NCBI GenBank assembly: GCA_947374535.1
Contig: CANCCJ010000035.1
Location: 1-24,430 of the forward strand
Direction of reading: 5' to 3'
Origin: Comamonadaceae bacterium
Lineage (GTDB): Bacteria > Pseudomonadota > Gammaproteobacteria > Burkholderiales > Burkholderiaceae
Length of the DNA: 24,430 nucleotides
Each line of letters opens with the position of its first letter. Position 1 is the first letter of the stretch. The notes beneath the pieces are model-generated. The model worked only from the letters and a program-made list of their open reading frames with translations. It was not told the DNA's origin and did no database searches. Of the stretch, positions 10,735 through 20,605 are shown in pieces. The position numbers and the translations under genes are program-made.

Positions 10735-10850
10735 CCCACTCGAAACAGCGCAAGCGCTGTATCACGAGGGTCTGAGGAGACACACATAACAGATGCCCCC
10801 TAAGGAGCGTCACCCTGAAAAAGGCACCGGCTACCCCCGGTGCCTTTTGC
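10735..10850 (+). ncRNA. Candidate structured 3' UTR or small RNA
   Basis: Upstream of a strong terminator lie two potential hairpins. One is ACAGCGC-AA-GCGCTGT (10745-10760), enclosed by CTCG/CGAG (10739-10742 with 10765-10768). The other is a small hairpin, GTCT-GAGG-AGAC (10770-10781), with GGA exposed at the loop. A further AAGGAG lies at about 10802. No convincing separate promoter is visible (only a TACAGT -10-like element at 10726), so a processed 3' end of the GMC transcript is as likely as an independent RNA. It matches no RNA family that I recognise. GGA in hairpin loops recalls CsrA/RsmA ligands, but two or three copies are too few to claim it. Confidence 0.3.
10819..10848 (+). terminator. 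Strong intrinsic terminator after the GMC gene
   Basis: AAAAGGCACCGG (10819-10830) pairs perfectly with CCGGTGCCTTTT (10837-10848) around a 6-nt loop, and a further T-rich stretch (GCTTTTTG) follows. The A/T ends of the stem make it potentially bidirectional. It lies 156 bp beyond the GMC stop and 40 bp before the TSUP start, separating the two transcription units. Confidence 0.88.
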
Positions 10851-10887
10851 TTTTTGCAGCGCGCATCTTTCAGACCACAATCCCCGC

Positions 10888-11646
10888 ATGGAACTTTTTT
10901 TCACCACCTTTGCCTCGGCGTTGGCGGGCTTTGTAGACTCCGTCGTAGGCGGCGGAGGCCTGATTTTGCTGCCTGCTTTGTTCAGCGCCTACCCATCTGC
11001 TGCACCCGCCACATTGTTTGGCACCAACAAAAGCGCGTCGGTCTGGGGCACCCTGTTCGCCACGTGGCAATACAGCCGTCGGGTGCAAGTGCAGTGGTCT
11101 GCACTGTTGCCTGCTGCCGCGTTAGCCATGGCTGGCTCCTTCATCGGGGCTTGGCTGGTGACATTGATCTCGCCCGAGTTTTTGCGACGCCTGTTACCCG
11201 TGGTGCTGGTCGTTGTGCTCGTCTACACCTTGATACGCAAAGACATGGGGCGCCACCACGCGCCACGTTTTTATGGCCGCGCCGAATTGTGGGCCACCTG
11301 CACGATTGGCTTGACGATTGGTTTTTACGATGGCTTTTTCGGTCCAGGCACAGGCAGCTTCTTTGTCTTTTTGTTGGTGCGGTGGTTGGGTTACGACTTC
11401 CTCAACGCGTCCGTCGCCGCCAAGCTGCTGAACCTCTCCAGCAACATCGCTGCGCTGGTGCTGTTCACCCTGAAAGGCCATGTGTGGTGGCACCTGGCAT
11501 TACCCATGGCGATGGCCAATGTGGCGGGCAGTTTGCTGGGCACCCGCATGGCTTTGCAACACGGCGCAGGATTTGTGCGCGGCATGTTCATCGTGGTGGT
11601 GAGCGCCCTGATTTGTAAAACCAGTTACGACGCATTCCTGCGCTAA
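10888..11646 (+). CDS. TSUP family (TauE/SafE) membrane permease
   Basis: A 252-residue protein with about eight hydrophobic helices. I chose the ATG at 10888; an upstream in-frame start would lie inside the terminator. Each half carries the TSUP repeat motif: GFVDSVVGGGGLILLPAL near residue 12, and GFYDGFFGPGTGSFFVFLLV near residue 150. These are the duplicated G-x-x-D-x-x-x-G-x-G sequences of the family. Family members move sulfite, sulfoacetate, taurine or related organic anions, often outward; the substrate cannot be told here. It is alone between a terminator and the convergent mrdA gene (15-bp gap). A functional tie to the upstream catabolic pair is possible but not shown. Confidence 0.9.
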   Translation: MELFFTTFASALAGFVDSVVGGGGLILLPALFSAYPSAAPATLFGTNKSASVWGTLFATWQYSRRVQVQWSALLPAAALAMAGSFIGAWLVTLISPEFLRRLLPVVLVVVLVYTLIRKDMGRHHAPRFYGRAELWATCTIGLTIGFYDGFFGPGTGSFFVFLLVRWLGYDFLNASVAAKLLNLSSNIAALVLFTLKGHVWWHLALPMAMANVAGSLLGTRMALQHGAGFVRGMFIVVVSALICKTSYDAFLR

Positions 11647-11661
11647 GGCGTAATGCAGACC

Positions 11662-13713
11662 TTATCGTGCGCCGCTGGCTGCGGACGCGGCTTTAGCCGC
11701 AGCTAACGCCGCCGCCTTTTCTGCGGCAGATGCCGCAACAATAGGTTCTTCCACAGCCAACTCAGCAGCTTTGGGTGGCCAAGGCACGCTGGCCACAGCG
11801 CGCGACTTGCCAATCGGGCGCGTGGCTTGGCCCTTTTGTACAGCCTCAATGTCTTCTTGCGAGGGGTACTGGCCTGTGATCACAAAATCAAACACACGCC
11901 GAGCGATGGGCGCTGCGTTTTGTGCGCCAAAGCCCGCGTTTTCCACCACCATTGCGAGCGCCACTTTGGGGTCATCTGCTGGGGCAAACGCGACAAACAA
12001 GGCGTGATCGCGCATGCGCTCATCGATGTTGGAGGCGTTGTATTTTTCGTTTTGCTTGACCGTGTACACCTGCGCCGTCCCCGTCTTGCCCGCACTGACG
12101 TATTGCGCGCCAACAAAGCTGGTGGCCGACGTGCCCTCAATGTTCACCCCAACCATGGCCTTCTTGATCACCTCTAGATTTTCAGGGGTCAACGGCAGTT
12201 GCGCGATGGGTTCTTTTGCAACAGGCGTAGACGCCTTGGTTTCAACATCCAACACTTCGCGTACCAAATGTGGCCGCATCTTCAAACCGTTGTTCGCAAC
12301 GGTCGCCATGGCGTGCGCAATTTGCAGCATGGTGAAACTGTTGTAGCCCTGACCAATGCCCAAGGAAATGGTTTCGCCCGCGTACCAACGCTGTTGCTCT
12401 GGCTTTTTGTAGGTGTTGCGCTTCCACTCGGTGGAGGGCAACACCCCGCGCGATTCACCCAAGATGTCAATGCCTGTGATCTGACCAAACCCCAGGGGCA
12501 TCATCTGTTCGTACATCAAGTCCACGCCCATGTCTCGCGCCAGCGTGTAGTAGTAGGTGTCGCACGACTCTACGATGGACTTGTACATATCCACCGAGCC
12601 ATGACCGCCTTCTTTGTCGTCGCGGAAACGGTGGTTACCGAACATGAAAAACCCGGGATCAGAGATGATGGTCTTCTCACCACGTTTGCCCGTCTGCAAA
12701 GCCGCCAAGGCCATGAAGGGTTTGTAGGTCGAGCCTGGCGGATAGGTACCACGCAGCGCACGGTTGAGCAAAGGCTTGTCGAGCGATTCGTTCAGGGCTT
12801 GCCAATTTTCAGAATCGATGCCGTCCACAAACAAGTTGGGATCGAACGTGGGCTTGCTCACAAACGCCAGCACCTCACCCGTCTTGGGGTCGAGGGCCAC
12901 CAGAGCGCCGCGGCGGTTGCCATACAGGTCTTCGATCAGCTTTTGCAACTTGATGTCGATGGACAACACCACGCTGTTGCCAGGAATCGCTTGGCTGCTG
13001 TTGAGGCGACGCACCGCACGTCCGCCTGCGGATGTTTCCATCTCTTGCACGCCAGTGGTGCCATGCAGTTGTGTTTCGTAGCTTTGCTCGATGCCGAGTT
13101 TGCCGATGTAGTCGGTGCCGCGGTAATTACCCGCGTCGTCTGACTCTTCGATCTTGCCTTTTTCGGCCTGATTGATACGCCCGATGTAGCCAATCACATG
13201 GCTGGCCAATTGGTTGTAGGGGTAGTTACGGAACAAGCGCGCGCGAATTTCTACACCCGGAAATCGATAGCGTTGCGCAGCAAACCGCGCCACTTCTTCG
13301 TCGGTCAAACGGGTACGAATCGGCACCGATTCAAAGCTCTTGGATTCACTCAACTGCTTTTTGAAACGTCGTTTGTCACGCGCCTGAATGTCGATCACCC
13401 CCTCCAACTGCTCGATCACATCTTCAAGAGGTGCCACCACTTTGGAGGCTGTGATTTCCAGCGTGTAAGCCGAGTAGTTGGTGGCTAACACAATGCCGTT
13501 GCGGTCCATGATGACGCCACGGTTGGGCACGATGGGCACGATGGCCGTGCGGTTGTTTTCAGCTTGAGCGTTGAGGTCTTCGTAGCGCACCACTTGCAGA
13601 TAAAACAAGCGAATGGAAAGCAGCCCAAACAACACCAAAATGACACCGGTGACCACCACCATGCGCGATCTGAAGCGTCGCAAGTCGGACTCGATGTCCC
13701 GAATCACCCTCAT
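11662..13713 (-). CDS. mrdA: Penicillin-binding protein 2 (peptidoglycan transpeptidase)
   Basis: The elongasome D,D-transpeptidase, anchored by one N-terminal membrane helix (about residues 18-40), with a pedestal/dimerisation domain starting at NRGVIMDRNG. The transpeptidase motifs are STYK (Ser328, Lys331), SCD (383-385, the S-x-D form usual in PBP2) and KTGT (Lys543). At 683 residues it is longer than typical PBP2. The extra length is a C-terminal tail of about 40 residues, very rich in Ala with Glu, Lys and Ser, probably disordered. It overlaps mreD by 4 bp (ATGA), so it belongs to the mre operon. The rodA gene that often follows is absent, and the convergent TSUP gene comes next instead. 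Confidence 0.96.
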   Translation of the reverse strand: MRVIRDIESDLRRFRSRMVVVTGVILVLFGLLSIRLFYLQVVRYEDLNAQAENNRTAIVPIVPNRGVIMDRNGIVLATNYSAYTLEITASKVVAPLEDVIEQLEGVIDIQARDKRRFKKQLSESKSFESVPIRTRLTDEEVARFAAQRYRFPGVEIRARLFRNYPYNQLASHVIGYIGRINQAEKGKIEESDDAGNYRGTDYIGKLGIEQSYETQLHGTTGVQEMETSAGGRAVRRLNSSQAIPGNSVVLSIDIKLQKLIEDLYGNRRGALVALDPKTGEVLAFVSKPTFDPNLFVDGIDSENWQALNESLDKPLLNRALRGTYPPGSTYKPFMALAALQTGKRGEKTIISDPGFFMFGNHRFRDDKEGGHGSVDMYKSIVESCDTYYYTLARDMGVDLMYEQMMPLGFGQITGIDILGESRGVLPSTEWKRNTYKKPEQQRWYAGETISLGIGQGYNSFTMLQIAHAMATVANNGLKMRPHLVREVLDVETKASTPVAKEPIAQLPLTPENLEVIKKAMVGVNIEGTSATSFVGAQYVSAGKTGTAQVYTVKQNEKYNASNIDERMRDHALFVAFAPADDPKVALAMVVENAGFGAQNAAPIARRVFDFVITGQYPSQEDIEAVQKGQATRPIGKSRAVASVPWPPKAAELAVEEPIVAASAAEKAAALAAAKAASAASGAR

Positions 13714-14240
13714 AGTGGTCGGTTCGCGTCAGGGTTCGGTGCGCGGCGTTGTGGGGCTAACAAAAGCACACTGATCACTGGCCACAACAGGGCTTCAAAC
13801 AATGGCGCCACAATGATCGTCCAACCTGGGAACAAGGCCCCAGACATCATGCGAACGGTCAACTCCAACGCATGTGCCACCGCAAACAACGGCAGCACTT
13901 GCATGGCTTGCGACGGCACGGTGAACCACAGCAAACGGCGATGCACCATGATGGCCATAAAGCCCAGCGCGGTGTAGGTCAAGGCATGCTGACCCAACAA
14001 CGCCGACTGGTGCACATCGGTTGCCACACCAAAGAAGAAAGCAATACCGATCCCAACCAAGCGGGGCTGGTGCACGCACCAAAACACCAACACCAAAGCC
14101 AAGAAATCAGGCATCCACGCGGCATTGCCGACGAAGCTGATGTTCACCACCATGTTGGCAAACAGCGCCATCAACAAGGTCGTCAAAATAAACCAGGGGC
14201 TGGCTGGCAACAACAACTGCTGGCCGCGGGGCATGATCAT
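13710..14240 (-). CDS. mreD: Rod shape-determining protein MreD
   Basis: A 176-residue inner-membrane protein with about five or six helices, including the typical PDFLALVLVFW segment and GIGIAFFFGVATDVHQSALLGQHAL. The latter corresponds to the conserved G...D...G..LG..AL region of MreD. It connects MreC with the elongation machinery. Gene order (mreB-mreC-mreD-mrdA) and ATGA overlaps with both neighbours confirm identity. The start could be the ATG at 14240, which overlaps the mreC stop, or the second ATG two codons later; I keep the first because of coupling. Confidence 0.93.
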   Translation of the reverse strand: MIMPRGQQLLLPASPWFILTTLLMALFANMVVNISFVGNAAWMPDFLALVLVFWCVHQPRLVGIGIAFFFGVATDVHQSALLGQHALTYTALGFMAIMVHRRLLWFTVPSQAMQVLPLFAVAHALELTVRMMSGALFPGWTIIVAPLFEALLWPVISVLLLAPQRRAPNPDANRPL

Positions 14241-15157
14241 TTGCGACCTCCCTTTTGCGCAACGTAAGGCACTTGTTTTTCGATTTGTGGACGGGGCGGC
14301 AATTGATCGCTCAAAGGCTCCAACACCATCACATGACGCGCGCCCTGTACGCGCCCCACAGGCTCACACAAGATGCGCGCAAAGGCGGTTTCAGCACGAC
14401 GCTCCACCTTGGTCACCTTGCCCACCAACACGCCTGCTGGGTAAATGCCATCCACGCCGCTGGTGGACAACAAGTCGCCCACTTCAATGTCCGCGTTGGT
14501 GGCCATGAAGCGCAGTTCTAACAACGGCGCACCGCCCGATTCGCCATAAGCCACGCCACGCGCGCCGGTTCGGGTGTTGAGCACGGGGATGGAATGTTCG
14601 CGGTCCGTCACCAACGTCACTTCGCTCACCAACGGCAGTACGCGGGTCACTTGACCCAAGATGCCATGCTCATCCATCACGGGCGAACTGGCTTTCACAC
14701 CGTTGGCCATGCCTTTGTCAATGATGAGTTTGCGGGTGTAGGGGTCGGCGGCGTCATACAACACCTCAGCTGCCACGCCCTTGGTTTCCAAGCGTTTGCT
14801 CAAATTCAGAAGTTCACGCAGTTGGTTGTTTTCGAGAGCCAGTTGCTCAACTTGGCCTGAACGACGCGCTTGCACCAACAGCTGTTGGCGAATGTCACGC
14901 TCTGAGGCTTGCGCCACATCGCGCGCTTCAAAATAGTCGGAGGAAAACTCAGCCAGCGCCTGAGGACGCATGGCTAGCCATTGCACGGGATACAAGGCCA
15001 CAGACAGCGTAGCCCGCAAAGGCTGGGTCACCCCAAACCGCGCGTCAGCCACCATCAACAGCACCGACAAGGCGCTGAAGAAAAGTAACTTGGAGACGGC
15101 GGACGGGCCTTGCTTGAAGAAGGCCGGAGGGGAGCTGCCTAAGGTGCCAAGTGGCAC
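14237..15157 (-). CDS. mreC: Rod shape-determining protein MreC
   Basis: A 306-residue bitopic periplasmic protein that organises PBP2 and RodA. After a short cytoplasmic N-terminus (PLGTLGSSPPAFFKQGPS) there is one membrane helix (about 22-38), a coiled coil with LALENNQLRELLNLSKRLE (about 100-120), and the MreC beta-barrel region with GVVAEVL-like, IIDKGMANGV and GILGQVTRV segments. The start is a GTG at 15157, 4 bp after the mreB stop. Its PLGTL N-terminus is the form I know from related Comamonadaceae. The start lies inside a short hairpin, which may limit its translation relative to mreB. Confidence 0.94.
   Translation of the reverse strand: MPLGTLGSSPPAFFKQGPSAVSKLLFFSALSVLLMVADARFGVTQPLRATLSVALYPVQWLAMRPQALAEFSSDYFEARDVAQASERDIRQQLLVQARRSGQVEQLALENNQLRELLNLSKRLETKGVAAEVLYDAADPYTRKLIIDKGMANGVKASSPVMDEHGILGQVTRVLPLVSEVTLVTDREHSIPVLNTRTGARGVAYGESGGAPLLELRFMATNADIEVGDLLSTSGVDGIYPAGVLVGKVTKVERRAETAFARILCEPVGRVQGARHVMVLEPLSDQLPPRPQIEKQVPYVAQKGGRK
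15144..15157 (-). promoter_or_regulatory. Short dyad covering the mreC GTG start
   Basis: On the minus strand GTGCCA-CT-TGGCAC forms a 6-bp dyad with a 2-nt centre, whose first three bases are the mreC start codon, 4 bp after the mreB stop. In mRNA it could pair when not being translated and so tie mreC initiation to ribosomes finishing mreB. A 2-nt loop must open to at least 4 nt, which leaves a weak stem. Confidence 0.25.
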
Positions 15158-15161
15158 TTAA

Positions 15162-16297
<1,136 letters not shown>

Positions 16298-16603
16298 ATG
16301 TCCCTGAACGACCAAGACATCAGCCGCATCGCCAACTTGGCCCGGCTAGAGCTTCAGCCTGACGAACAGGCTCGAATGCTCAGCAAAATTAATGACTTTT
16401 TTGTCATCGTCGAACAAATCCGCGCGGTGGACACAACTGGCGTGGTGCCCATGGCTCATCCGGTGGACGCCATGCCCGGCGCGCATATCGAGCTGCGCCT
16501 GCGACCCGACGTAGCCAGCGAGCCCAACCAACGTGAAGCCAATCAACAAAGCGCCCCCGCTGTGGAGCGTGGCTTGTTTTTGGTCCCTAAAGTGATTGAG
16601 TGA
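16298..16603 (+). CDS. gatC: Glu-tRNA(Gln)/Asp-tRNA(Asn) amidotransferase subunit C
   Basis: A 101-residue protein with the GatC pattern: [13 protein letters not shown] near the start, [22 protein letters not shown] in the middle, and a C-terminal FLVPKVIE. GatC wraps around and stabilises GatA within the GatCAB complex, which amidates misacylated Glu-tRNA(Gln) and/or Asp-tRNA(Asn). It is the first gene of gatC-gatA-gatB; its stop is 10 bp before the gatA ATG. Confidence 0.95.
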   Translation: MSLNDQDISRIANLARLELQPDEQARMLSKINDFFVIVEQIRAVDTTGVVPMAHPVDAMPGAHIELRLRPDVASEPNQREANQQSAPAVERGLFLVPKVIE

Positions 16604-16613
16604 GGCCTTTCGC

Positions 16614-18095
16614 ATGACAACTTTGCATGATATGAGCGTGGCCGAACTGGCCCAAGCGCTTAAAACCAAACAGGTAAGCGCTGTCGAAGTGGCCACGGCC
16701 TTTTTAGCCCGCACCGGTGGCAACCCACACAACGCGTTTTTAGACATCGACAGCGAAGTGACCTTGGCACAAGCCCAAGCGAGCGACGCCCGCATCGCGG
16801 CAGGCACGGCTGGCGCGCTCGAAGGTGTGCCCATCGCCCACAAAGACGTGTTCGTCACCCGCGACTTCGCCACCACTGCGGGCTCCAAAATTTTGAGCGG
16901 CTACCGCTCACCGTTTGACGCGACAGTGGTGCAAAAACTAGGCGCAGGCGTGAACGCCCAAGGCGGCGCTGGCATGGTCACTTTGGGCAAGCTCAACTGC
17001 GACGAATTCGCCATGGGCTCCGCCAACGAAAACTCAGCCTACGGCGCGGTGACCAACCCCTGGAACATTTCGCGCATTCCCGGCGGCTCATCCGGCGGCA
17101 GCGCTGCTGCTGTGGCGGCACGTTTGACGCCTGCTGCCACAGGCACGGACACCGGTGGCTCGATCCGCCAACCCGCCAGCTTTTGCGGCATCACCGGCAT
17201 CAAACCCACCTATGGCCGCGCCTCGCGCTACGGCATGATTGCCTACGCCTCCAGCCTTGACCAAGCTGGCCCCATGGCCCGCAGCGCCGAAGATTGCGCC
17301 TTGTTACTCAGCGCCATGTGCGGGTCCGACTTGGACCGCGATTCGACCTCGCTGGATGTTCCAGGCGAAAACTTCTCCACCAAGCTGGGCGACAGCTTGT
17401 CTGGCCTGCGCATTGGCATTCCCAAAGAATTCTTTGGCGATGGCTTGGCCGCCGACGTGCGCGCCGCCATTGATGCAGCGCTCAAGACGCTAGAAGCCCA
17501 AGGCGCCAAGCTCGTGCCCATCACGCTGCCGCGCACCGAGTTGGCCATTCCCGTCTACTACATCATCGCGCCCGCAGAAGCGAGCTCAAACCTAAGTCGC
17601 TTTGACGGCGTGAAGTTTGGTCATCGCGCTGACAAGTACACCGACTTGGTGGATATGTACAAAAAAACCCGCGCCGAAGGCTTTGGCGAAGAGGTCAAGC
17701 GCCGCATCATGACCGGCGCCTACGTGTTGAGCCACGGCTACTACGACGCCTACTACCTGCAAGCGCAAAAAATTCGCCGCATGATTGCTGACGACTTTCA
17801 ACGCGCGTTTGCCGAATGCGACGTCATTGCCGGCCCTGTCGCACCCACTGTGGCATGGAAGCTGGGCAACAACGCCAGCGACCCGCTTGCTGACTACTTA
17901 GCAGACATCTTCACCCTGCCCGCGTCACTGGCTGGCTTGCCTGGCATGAGCGTGCCGGTGGGCTTTGGCGAAGGCGGCATGCCTGTGGGCCTGCAACTCA
18001 TCGGCAACTATTTGCAAGAAGCACGTTTGCTCAACGTCGCGCACCAGTACCAACTGAACACCGATTTCCATAACGCCAAGCCGGAGGGCGTTTAA
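16614..18095 (+). CDS. gatA: Glu-tRNA(Gln)/Asp-tRNA(Asn) amidotransferase subunit A
   Basis: The 493-residue amidase subunit, which releases ammonia from glutamine for the transamidation done by GatB. The amidase-signature triad is Lys77 (in IAHKDVF), cis-Ser159 (in GGSSGGSAA) and nucleophile Ser183 (in [11 protein letters not shown]); the 24-residue spacing between the two serines is as expected. The ATG at 16614 has a TGAGG ribosome-binding site. The frame opens six codons earlier with a TTG overlapping the gatC stop, which I reject. It is directly followed by gatB with no gap. Confidence 0.96.
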   Translation: MTTLHDMSVAELAQALKTKQVSAVEVATAFLARTGGNPHNAFLDIDSEVTLAQAQASDARIAAGTAGALEGVPIAHKDVFVTRDFATTAGSKILSGYRSPFDATVVQKLGAGVNAQGGAGMVTLGKLNCDEFAMGSANENSAYGAVTNPWNISRIPGGSSGGSAAAVAARLTPAATGTDTGGSIRQPASFCGITGIKPTYGRASRYGMIAYASSLDQAGPMARSAEDCALLLSAMCGSDLDRDSTSLDVPGENFSTKLGDSLSGLRIGIPKEFFGDGLAADVRAAIDAALKTLEAQGAKLVPITLPRTELAIPVYYIIAPAEASSNLSRFDGVKFGHRADKYTDLVDMYKKTRAEGFGEEVKRRIMTGAYVLSHGYYDAYYLQAQKIRRMIADDFQRAFAECDVIAGPVAPTVAWKLGNNASDPLADYLADIFTLPASLAGLPGMSVPVGFGEGGMPVGLQLIGNYLQEARLLNVAHQYQLNTDFHNAKPEGV

Positions 18096-19553
18096 ATGAC
18101 TGCACCCAAATTAGTTCAAGGCTACGAAGTCGTCATCGGCTTTGAGACACACGCACAGCTCTCCACAAAAAGCAAAATTTTCAGTCGCGCCTCGGTGGCG
18201 TTTGGTGCCGAACCCAACACACAAGCTTGCGCCGTAGACATGGCCCTGCCCGGCACCTTGCCCGTGATGAATATCGGTGCGGTCGAACGCGCGATTGAGT
18301 TTGGCTTAGGTGTCAACGCGCACATCGCCGAGCGCAGTATCTTTGCGCGCAAAAACTACTTCTACCCCGACCTGCCCAAGGGCTACCAAATCAGCCAGTT
18401 TGAAATTCCGGTGGTGCAAGGTGGCGAGGTGTCGTTCTTTTTGGAAGTTGGTAAAGAAACCGTGCACAAAACCGTGCGCTTGGAACGTGCCCACCTCGAA
18501 GAAGACGCAGGCAAATCACTGCATGAGGATTTCATTGGCCAAAGCGGCATCGACTTGAACCGCGCTGGCACACCGCTCTTGGAAATCGTGACCCAGCCTG
18601 ACATGCGCAGCAGCGAAGAAGCCGTGGCCTACGCCAAAGAGCTGCACAAAATCGTCACATGGATTGGCATTTGCGACGGCAACATGCAAGAAGGCTCTTT
18701 CCGCTGCGACGCCAACGTGTCGGTGCGCAAGCCCGGTGCGCCTTTGGGCACACGTCGCGAGATCAAGAACTTGAACAGCTTCAAGTTCATGCAGCAAGCC
18801 ATCGACTACGAAGTGCGTTGGCAAATCGACCAAATCGAAGACGGTCATGCCATCCAGCAAGCCACCGTGTTGTTTGACCCAGACACGGGTGAAACACGCG
18901 CCATGCGCACCAAGGAAGACGCCGCGGATTACCGCTATTTCCCCGACCCAGACTTGCCACCTTTGGTGATTGGCCGCGACTGGGTTGAGCGCGTGAGAAG
19001 CGAAATGGCCGAGCTGCCACGGGTGATGGCTGAGCGTTTTGTAAAAGACTACGCATTGCCCGAATACGACGCGACCTTGCTCACCCAAAGCAAAGCTGCT
19101 GCTGCTTACTTTGAAGCGGCAGCTAAAACTTGCGGCCAACCCAAACTGGTCAGCAACTGGATCATGGGCGAAGTGTCGCGCCGCTTGAACAGCGGTGAAG
19201 TCACCTTTGACAACATCCCTGTCAGCGCCGCACAACTGGGTGAATTGATTGCTCGCATCAGCGACAACACCATCAGCAACAACGCAGCCCGCCAAGTGTT
19301 CGAAGGTTTGTGGAACAAAGAGGGCGAAGTCGACGCCATCATCGAAGCCAAAGGCCTCAAACAAATCAACGACACCGGCGCTTTGGAAGCCATCATTGAC
19401 GACGTGCTGGCCGCCAACCCCAAGAACGTGGAAGAGTTCAAAGCCGGCAACGCCAAAGCCTTGAACGGCTTGGTCGGCCCCATCATGAAGGCCAGCAAAG
19501 GCAAAGCCAACCCTGCGCAAGTCAACGCGCTGTTGATGAAAAAACTGAGCTGA
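18096..19553 (+). CDS. gatB: Glu-tRNA(Gln)/Asp-tRNA(Asn) amidotransferase subunit B
   Basis: The 485-residue subunit that binds the mischarged tRNA and performs phosphorylation and amidation. The N-terminal cradle has [20 protein letters not shown], and the conserved [12 protein letters not shown] segment lies around residue 90. The C-terminal ~150 residues form the helical and YqeY-like tail that contacts the tRNA elbow. The ATG directly follows the gatA stop, with a GGAGGG ribosome-binding site inside gatA. No terminator is visible after its stop; the TRAP genes begin 35 bp later. Confidence 0.96.
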   Translation: MTAPKLVQGYEVVIGFETHAQLSTKSKIFSRASVAFGAEPNTQACAVDMALPGTLPVMNIGAVERAIEFGLGVNAHIAERSIFARKNYFYPDLPKGYQISQFEIPVVQGGEVSFFLEVGKETVHKTVRLERAHLEEDAGKSLHEDFIGQSGIDLNRAGTPLLEIVTQPDMRSSEEAVAYAKELHKIVTWIGICDGNMQEGSFRCDANVSVRKPGAPLGTRREIKNLNSFKFMQQAIDYEVRWQIDQIEDGHAIQQATVLFDPDTGETRAMRTKEDAADYRYFPDPDLPPLVIGRDWVERVRSEMAELPRVMAERFVKDYALPEYDATLLTQSKAAAAYFEAAAKTCGQPKLVSNWIMGEVSRRLNSGEVTFDNIPVSAAQLGELIARISDNTISNNAARQVFEGLWNKEGEVDAIIEAKGLKQINDTGALEAIIDDVLAANPKNVEEFKAGNAKALNGLVGPIMKASKGKANPAQVNALLMKKLS

Positions 19554-19588
19554 AGTTCAGACAAAAAGAAGTATCAGGAGACAACTCG

Positions 19589-20599
19589 ATGAACACGCAC
19601 ACCTTGCTTCGCCGCACCGTCTTGGGCTTGGCCGCCGCTTCTGCCTTGATGGCTGCGCACGTGCCAACAGCACTCGCACAGGCCAAAACGGTGTTGCGCA
19701 TTTCCAGCCCTGCGGTGCCAGACGACTGGCACGGCAAGATGTGGGAGGTGTTCAAAGAGTCGCTCAGCAAATCTGCCCCCCATGTTTATGACGTGCAGAT
19801 CAACCTCAATGGTTCTTTGTTCAAGCAAGGCACCGAACCCACAGCGATGGCGCGCGGCAATTTGGAATTGGCGTCGATTTCGGCGTTTGACATTGCCAAG
19901 TTAGTGCCCGAGTTTTCGATCTTCACAGCGGGCTATGTCATCCGCGACCCCAAGCACCAGCAAAAGGTATTCAACGGCCCCATTGGTGACGAACTGTTTA
20001 AAACGGTGTCCGACAAAATGGACCTCACCATCCTCGCTACGGCTTATTTGGGCACACGCCAACTTAACTTGCGCGATGACCGCAAAGTCAACACCCCTGC
20101 CGACTTGAAGGGCGTCAAGCTGCGCATGCCTGGCTCGAAAGAGTGGTTGTTTTTGGGTGACTCTTTGGGCGCGACGGCCACACCGCTGGCCTTTGGCGAG
20201 GTGTACATGGGCCTCAAGACCGGCACCATCGATGGCCAAAACAACCCCCTACCTACCGTGCGTGCCGCCAAGTTCTACGAAGTGACGCAACAAATTGTGC
20301 TGACCAACCACTTGGTCGATAGCTTGTTCATCGCCGTGTCTAACAAGACGTGGAACAGCCTTGCTGCGGCAGAGCAAAAGAACCTCAAAGCCGCCGCACA
20401 AGCTGCCGCCAAATTCAACAACGAAAACCGCATCAAAGAAGAAGCGCAAATCTTGGACTTCTTCAAGAAGCAAGGTTTGAAAATCAACAAGCCTGACCAA
20501 GACGCTTTCCGCAAAGCAGTACAAGCGAAATACGATGCATCCGAGATCGCGCAAAGCTGGCCCAAGGGCCTGATTGAACGCATCAACGCGACCAAGTAA
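19589..20599 (+). CDS. dctP: TRAP transporter substrate-binding protein (DctP family)
   Basis: A 336-residue periplasmic solute-binding protein. The N-terminal signal has two arginines (LLRRTVLGLAAASA) and ends at ALAQA; it may use Tat but lacks the full consensus, so Sec is also possible. The DctP/P1 fold is shown by DLKGVKLRMPGS (whose Arg, about 174, is where these proteins bind the substrate carboxylate) and YMGLKTGTIDGQNNPLPT. This indicates an organic-acid ligand, identity unknown. A good AGGAG ribosome-binding site precedes the ATG. It is the first of three genes for a complete TRAP system, 35 bp behind gatB. Confidence 0.93.
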   Translation: MNTHTLLRRTVLGLAAASALMAAHVPTALAQAKTVLRISSPAVPDDWHGKMWEVFKESLSKSAPHVYDVQINLNGSLFKQGTEPTAMARGNLELASISAFDIAKLVPEFSIFTAGYVIRDPKHQQKVFNGPIGDELFKTVSDKMDLTILATAYLGTRQLNLRDDRKVNTPADLKGVKLRMPGSKEWLFLGDSLGATATPLAFGEVYMGLKTGTIDGQNNPLPTVRAAKFYEVTQQIVLTNHLVDSLFIAVSNKTWNSLAAAEQKNLKAAAQAAAKFNNENRIKEEAQILDFFKKQGLKINKPDQDAFRKAVQAKYDASEIAQSWPKGLIERINATK

Positions 20600-20605
20600 A
20601 CACGC

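Larger units (their letters stand above)
10663..10887. other. Longest non-coding stretch in the window
   Basis: 225 bp with no supportable gene. Its 5' part (10670-10720) has repeated CCTAG and CAAGG-like words but no clean stem. Its middle holds the RNA hairpins, and its end holds the intrinsic terminator. The last 37 bp before the TSUP ATG show no clear promoter or ribosome-binding site. An ATG at 10793 opens a 47-codon frame running through the terminator, which I do not consider a gene. Confidence 0.7.

Noticed and set aside
10793..10936. 47-codon frame starting with ATG behind a GAGGAG-like site
   Set aside because: It reads through the intrinsic terminator and into the TSUP gene in another frame, and the product is unlike any protein. 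Coincidence is more likely.
12199..13143. 314-codon open frame antisense to mrdA
   Set aside because: Shadow frame. The mrdA motifs on the other strand are unambiguous.
18516..19520. 334-codon open frame antisense to gatB
   Set aside because: Low-complexity Val/Phe/His-rich product with no recognisable domain, fully inside gatB.
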